Below are positions 60,563-64,000 of a stretch of 64,000 nt of DNA, in pieces. Below the pieces are notes generated by a model that saw nothing but the letters and a program-made list of their open reading frames with translations, did no database searches and was not told where the DNA came from. The position numbers and the translations under genes are program-made. Origin of the DNA: Sphingobacterium lactis (GTDB lineage Bacteria; Bacteroidota; Bacteroidia; Sphingobacteriales; Sphingobacteriaceae); contig NZ_CP049246.1 of assembly GCF_011046555.1 (NCBI RefSeq), positions 1,612,001-1,676,000 on the forward strand, written 5' to 3'. How positions within the stretch are numbered: the first letter of the stretch is position 1; each line of letters begins with the position of its first letter.

Positions 60563-60581
60563 TATTTACGGTTAGGCTAAC

Positions 60582-61190
60582 TTATTTTTTAGCCGCGTTT
60601 TTGTCTTTGTATTCTTTGTTCAGCGCATCAAGTACGGAATTGGTGATATCCATAGCCGGGTCTGCATAAAGCACTGCAGGGTTGGTTTTGGAATAGGTCA
60701 ATACCAAACGGTATCCTTTTTCCTCGGAGTGCTTCTTCAAGTAATCCGTGATTGCTGTGTACACTTTCGTGAATTCTGTCTGTTCTTCCTGCGCGATGGA
60801 AGTAGAAGCGTTCTGATCCATACGGCCAAGGTCGTTCTGGTGTCTTACCAGACGCTCTTCGGTTGCTTGACGCTCAGAAGCACTCATGGTTGCCGCTTTC
60901 TGCTGGTAGTCTGCCAATTCACGTTGGTAAGCCTGTCCCTTCGCTTGCAGGTCGTTCTGTGCTTTCTTCACTTTTGCTTCCAAACGCGTGCGCACATCCT
61001 TGAAATACTGGTATTTTTCAGATAGCGTATCGGAGTTTACATAGACGATTTTTTCTACGTTCTTTTCTACAGCTTCTGTTTTCGCTGCAGGCTCATTGTT
61101 CGTCGTTGTTTTTGCGGGCTGCTGTTGGTTACAAGCAACAATTGCTGCCGAAGCAACAAGACCTAACGTAATTTTTAAAATTTTATTCAT
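60582..61190 (-). CDS. OmpH/Skp-like periplasmic chaperone, lipoprotein
   Basis: 202 residues from ATG 61190 (MNKILKITLGLVASAAIVAC). The lipobox VAC places the acylated cysteine at residue 20, so it is a lipoprotein, unlike E. coli Skp. After a low-complexity spacer (about 21-45) comes IVYVNSDTLSEKYQYFKDVRTRLEAK, a long helical coiled-coil (about 60-140), and GYRLVLTYSKTNPAVLYADPAMDITNSVL, the OmpH C-terminal pattern. Skp-like proteins hold unfolded outer-membrane proteins in the periplasm. A possible -7 box (TAGGTTTG, minus 61221-61228) lies just upstream. An earlier in-frame start at 61223 overlaps that box and is rejected. Confidence 0.9.
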   Translation of the reverse strand: MNKILKITLGLVASAAIVACNQQQPAKTTTNNEPAAKTEAVEKNVEKIVYVNSDTLSEKYQYFKDVRTRLEAKVKKAQNDLQAKGQAYQRELADYQQKAATMSASERQATEERLVRHQNDLGRMDQNASTSIAQEEQTEFTKVYTAITDYLKKHSEEKGYRLVLTYSKTNPAVLYADPAMDITNSVLDALNKEYKDKNAAKK

Positions 61191-61326
61191 TCTAATAGTG
61201 TATTTCGATTTTCTAAACGACAAACCTAAGATAAAAAAATTAAATTTTCTAGTATCCTCCGGAAAAGTGCTGAAAAAGTCCGTCTTAAATTATGTTAATT
61301 TACACCGTAAACGGGTACTTTTTTAT

Positions 61327-61357
61327 TTGATTATTCCCTTAAAATTTCGTATTTTTG
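61327..61357 (+). promoter_or_regulatory. Promoter of gyrB
   Basis: TTG at 61327-61329, 20-base spacer, TATTTTTG at 61350-61357, exact Bacteroidota pattern, 34 bases before the ATG. Confidence 0.65.
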
Positions 61358-61390
61358 AAAGTTAATCAACAGTAATTTTAAAGGATTTTC

Positions 61391-63349
61391 ATGAGCGAAG
61401 AAAACAAAAAAGCTTCAACGTATTCAGCGGATAATATCCAGGTATTGGAAGGATTGGAAGCGGTACGTAAGCGTCCCTCTATGTATATCGGTGATACAGG
61501 TGTTAAAGGTCTGCATCACTTGGTTTATGAAGTAGTCGATAACTCCATCGATGAAGCTGTTGCTGGTTACTGTGACGATATCGTCGTAACCATCCTAAAA
61601 GATAATGGTATTTCCGTAAAGGACAATGGTCGTGGTATCCCGACCGGTATCAATAAGAAAGAAAATAAATCGGCCTTAGAGCTTGTTATGACCGTGTTGC
61701 ACGCGGGTGGTAAGTTCGATAAGGACACGTATAAGGTTTCCGGTGGTCTTCACGGTGTGGGTGTATCCTGTGTGAATGCCCTATCGACACTCTTGCGTGC
61801 CGAAGTGTACCGTGAGGGCAAGATCTTCGTGCAGGAATACGAACAAGGAAAACCAAGAGATGAAGTAAAGGAAATCGGTGTAAGTGATGTAACGGGAACT
61901 ATCGTTACGTTCCACCCGGATCCTGAAATCTTCACCACAACATTGATCTATAACTACGATACGTTGGCGAATCGCCTTCGTGAGCTTTCCTTCCTGAACA
62001 AGGGGATCCGCTTGACGCTGATCGACGAGCGTGAGATCCTGGAGAATGGCGAGTTCAAGTCCAATACGTTCTTCTCCGAGGGCGGATTGCAGGAATTCGT
62101 GAAATTTCTGGATGGAAACAGGACTTCCCTGATTCCCGATCCGATCTATGTGGAAGGCATAAAGCAAGGTATCCCTGTGGAATTGGCCCTGCAGTACAAC
62201 GATACCTATTCCGAGAACGTGCATTCGTATGTGAATAACATCAACACGATCGAAGGTGGATCGCACGTGGCAGGTTTCCGTAGGGGACTGACGCGTACGT
62301 TGAAGAAATATGCCGATGATTCCGGTCTTTTGAAGAACCTGAAAGTGGACATCCAAGGGGATGACTTCCGTGAAGGATTGACAGCGGTAATCTCCGTTAA
62401 GGTTGCAGAGCCACAATTCGAGGGACAGACCAAGACGAAATTGGGGAACTCCGAAGTAATGGGTGCCGTGGATGTTGCCGTAGGGGAGATCCTGAGCATG
62501 TACCTAGAGGAAAACCCGAAGGAAGCGAAGCAGATCGTGCAGAAGGTAGTTATTGCGGCACAGGCACGTGCGGCAGCGCGTAAGGCGCGGGAGCTCGTGC
62601 AGCGCAAGACGGTGATGGGCGGATCAGGCCTTCCCGGAAAATTGGCCGACTGTTCGGACCGCGATCCGCAAAAATGTGAGATCTTCTTCGTCGAGGGTGA
62701 CTCGGCGGGTGGTACCGCAAAACAAGGCCGTGACCGTGCTACACAGGCCATCATGCCGTTGCGGGGTAAGATCCTCAACGTAGAGAAGGCCATGGAACAT
62801 AAGATCTATGAGAATGAAGAGATCAAGAACATGTTCACCGCATTGGGCGTGAGCATCGGTACAGCGGAAGATTCCAAAGCGCTGAACATCGAAAAACTTC
62901 GTTACCACAAGATCATCATCATGACGGATGCCGATGTCGACGGTTCGCACATTGCGACGCTACTGTTGACATTCTACTTCCGTTACATGAAAGAACTGAT
63001 CGAACGTGGATATGTCTATATCGCAACACCGCCGCTTTACTTGGTGAAGAAAGGTAAGGATTTCGAATATGCATGGACGGAAGATCAGCGCCTTGCAGCA
63101 ATCCAGCGCCTGAAAGGTGCCGGAAAAGAAGACAGTGTACATGTACAGCGCTATAAAGGTCTTGGTGAGATGAACGCGGAACAGCTATGGGAAACCACCA
63201 TGGATCCGGAAAGACGTACACTTCGTCAAGTAACCATTGAAAATGCAGCAGAATGTGACCGTGTATTCTCCATGTTGATGGGCGATGAGGTGGCTCCACG
63301 CCGCGAGTTCATCGAGCAGAATGCGCGCTATGCGAAAATTGATATTTAA
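61391..63349 (+). CDS. gyrB: DNA gyrase subunit B
   Basis: 652 residues. ATPase half of gyrase. The GHKL ATPase domain (1-220) has IQVLEGLEAVRKRPSMYIG, VDNSIDEAVAG, DNGRGIP and SGGLHGVGVSCVNAL. The transducer domain follows (about 220-400), then the TOPRIM domain (about 430-545: EIFFVEGDSAGGTAKQGRDR, IIIMTDADVDGSHI with the Mg2+ aspartates) and the GyrA-interacting end (QRYKGLGEMNAEQLWETTMDP). A length of about 650 fits Bacteroidota GyrB without the Proteobacterial insert. gyrA is not adjacent. Confidence 0.97.
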   Translation: MSEENKKASTYSADNIQVLEGLEAVRKRPSMYIGDTGVKGLHHLVYEVVDNSIDEAVAGYCDDIVVTILKDNGISVKDNGRGIPTGINKKENKSALELVMTVLHAGGKFDKDTYKVSGGLHGVGVSCVNALSTLLRAEVYREGKIFVQEYEQGKPRDEVKEIGVSDVTGTIVTFHPDPEIFTTTLIYNYDTLANRLRELSFLNKGIRLTLIDEREILENGEFKSNTFFSEGGLQEFVKFLDGNRTSLIPDPIYVEGIKQGIPVELALQYNDTYSENVHSYVNNINTIEGGSHVAGFRRGLTRTLKKYADDSGLLKNLKVDIQGDDFREGLTAVISVKVAEPQFEGQTKTKLGNSEVMGAVDVAVGEILSMYLEENPKEAKQIVQKVVIAAQARAAARKARELVQRKTVMGGSGLPGKLADCSDRDPQKCEIFFVEGDSAGGTAKQGRDRATQAIMPLRGKILNVEKAMEHKIYENEEIKNMFTALGVSIGTAEDSKALNIEKLRYHKIIIMTDADVDGSHIATLLLTFYFRYMKELIERGYVYIATPPLYLVKKGKDFEYAWTEDQRLAAIQRLKGAGKEDSVHVQRYKGLGEMNAEQLWETTMDPERRTLRQVTIENAAECDRVFSMLMGDEVAPRREFIEQNARYAKIDI

Positions 63350-63369
63350 GAGCATTTTCCATGCTTTCG

Positions 63370-63406
63370 AAAAGGAGTTGGCCAACTGGTCAACTCCTTT
63401 TTGTTT
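63370..63406 (+). terminator. Terminator of gyrB
   Basis: An 11-bp stem (63370-63380 with 63391-63401), loop of ten bases, T run. Confidence 0.85.
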
Positions 63407-63525
63407 GCTATGCGGAATGATTTAATATGCGATTCCGTTCCCTTATTAATCTCTTCAACTATTCCTAATGTTCCCTTTACAATGCCTACCTAGATTAGCA
63501 ATGGCAGAGCATCTGTATTTGGAAC

Positions 63526-64000
63526 ATGGATATGATATGTGTAAAATTTCTTGGTGTGGCGTGCCTTATTGGGCAGGTGGGCCTGGCATGTGCACAGACG
63601 GGAGCTGAAAACATCGATGAATTGATCGCTGGACAGGTAGGGGATGAAGCGGCTATGACGCTTGATTTTGTCGAACAGGCCGAACAGCTGGAGCAGCTGT
63701 TGCGCAAGCCCATTGATCTCAATTCTGGAACGGAAAAAGACTTTGCAGCCCTATTTTTCCTGAGCCCATACCAACAGTCCATGCTGCTGGCGCACCGGCA
63801 ACAGAGTGGACCCTTCCAGTCCGTCCTGGAATTGCAGGCCATTCCCGGATTCAATCTGGAAACTGTGGAGCGGATGATGCCCTATGTCCATGTAGGCCGT
63901 ATTTCTGACTTGACGTTTAAATCTTTGCCGGCAGTCCGTTCCTGGCGCGGTTCCTGGATGAGCACCTATGGCCGGCCCTTCCAACTGCAGCGTGGCTATC
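63526..64000 (+). CDS. Helix-hairpin-helix envelope protein, 5' part
   Basis: The frame is open to the right edge of the window (158 codons visible), start at ATG 63526 or 63532. A signal peptide (MICVKFLGVACLIGQVGLACAQ) is followed by a spacer and a ComEA-like helix-hairpin-helix region (about 60-125): PIDLNSGTEKDFAALFFLSPYQQSMLLAHRQQSG...LQAIPGFNLETVERMMPYV. The sequence then becomes beta-like (GSWMSTYGRPFQLQRGY). I know similar long exported proteins of Bacteroidota with HHH repeats in front of a probable outer-membrane barrel; their role is unknown. Only the start is here, so the barrel is not seen. Confidence 0.75.
   Translation, partial: MDMICVKFLGVACLIGQVGLACAQTGAENIDELIAGQVGDEAAMTLDFVEQAEQLEQLLRKPIDLNSGTEKDFAALFFLSPYQQSMLLAHRQQSGPFQSVLELQAIPGFNLETVERMMPYVHVGRISDLTFKSLPAVRSWRGSWMSTYGRPFQLQRGY

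Overview
The window looks like core chromosome of a Bacteroidota bacterium, most probably of the Sphingobacteriales (Sphingobacterium or Pedobacter type). The evidence is the order and make-up of the division and cell-wall cluster (mraZ-rsmH-FtsL-like-ftsI-murE-mraY-murD-ftsW-murG-murC-ftsQ-ftsA-ftsZ, with a PASTA-bearing PBP and no ddl), a small Hc1-type histone, carboxypeptidase-D-like regulatory domains, a Bacteroidota-type LptD, and promoters that fit TTG-N20/21-TAnnTTTG. Nearly all the sequence is ordinary housekeeping DNA. There is no phage, integrase, transposase gene or CRISPR array.

Layout. 1-3.1 kb: the 3' part of cysM, a secreted protein of unknown function and a DUF3943-like envelope protein. 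3.1-3.6 kb: repeat island A. 3.6-5.1 kb: tig and tRNA-Leu(UAG). 5.4-8.4 kb: a small regulon of a membrane protein, a winged-helix regulator, a Coq4-like protein and CreD, with two matching palindromic operators. 8.5-10.7 kb: an S9 peptidase. 10.7-11.4 kb: repeat island B. 11.4-17 kb: envelope genes, namely an MlaD-like protein and two tandem amidases divergent from lptD. 17-19.9 kb: cinA and an E2 acyltransferase. 19.9-21 kb: repeat island C. 21-30 kb: a MATE transporter, tatA, tex, a small conserved protein and a very long TamB-like protein. 30.2-38.4 kb: tsaD, an ECF sigma/anti-sigma pair next to a VWA protein, lutB and aspS.

38.8-54.7 kb is the complete dcw cluster. It is headed by MraZ boxes (three TGGGN repeats at 10-bp period) and ends with ftsZ. 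54.8-64 kb: an Hc1-like histone, a sugar isomerase/epimerase, a response regulator, mscL, the rpmH-rnpA-yidD-tsaB block, corA, an OmpH-like lipoprotein, gyrB and the start of a helix-hairpin-helix envelope protein.

The most unusual material is non-coding. A composite repeat of about 180 bp occurs nearly intact in islands A and B and degenerate in C. A 65-bp tandem array is derived from one half of it. Two long hairpins have almost no loop. A second 120-bp repeat family carries terminal inverted repeats and four 11-bp tandem units. Among the genes, the best candidates for undescribed biology are the operator-linked winged-helix/Coq4-like/CreD module and the sigma factor paired with an anti-sigma that carries a TonB-like C-terminus, divergent from a VWA protein. 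All functional calls come from reading motifs by eye; no database search was run.
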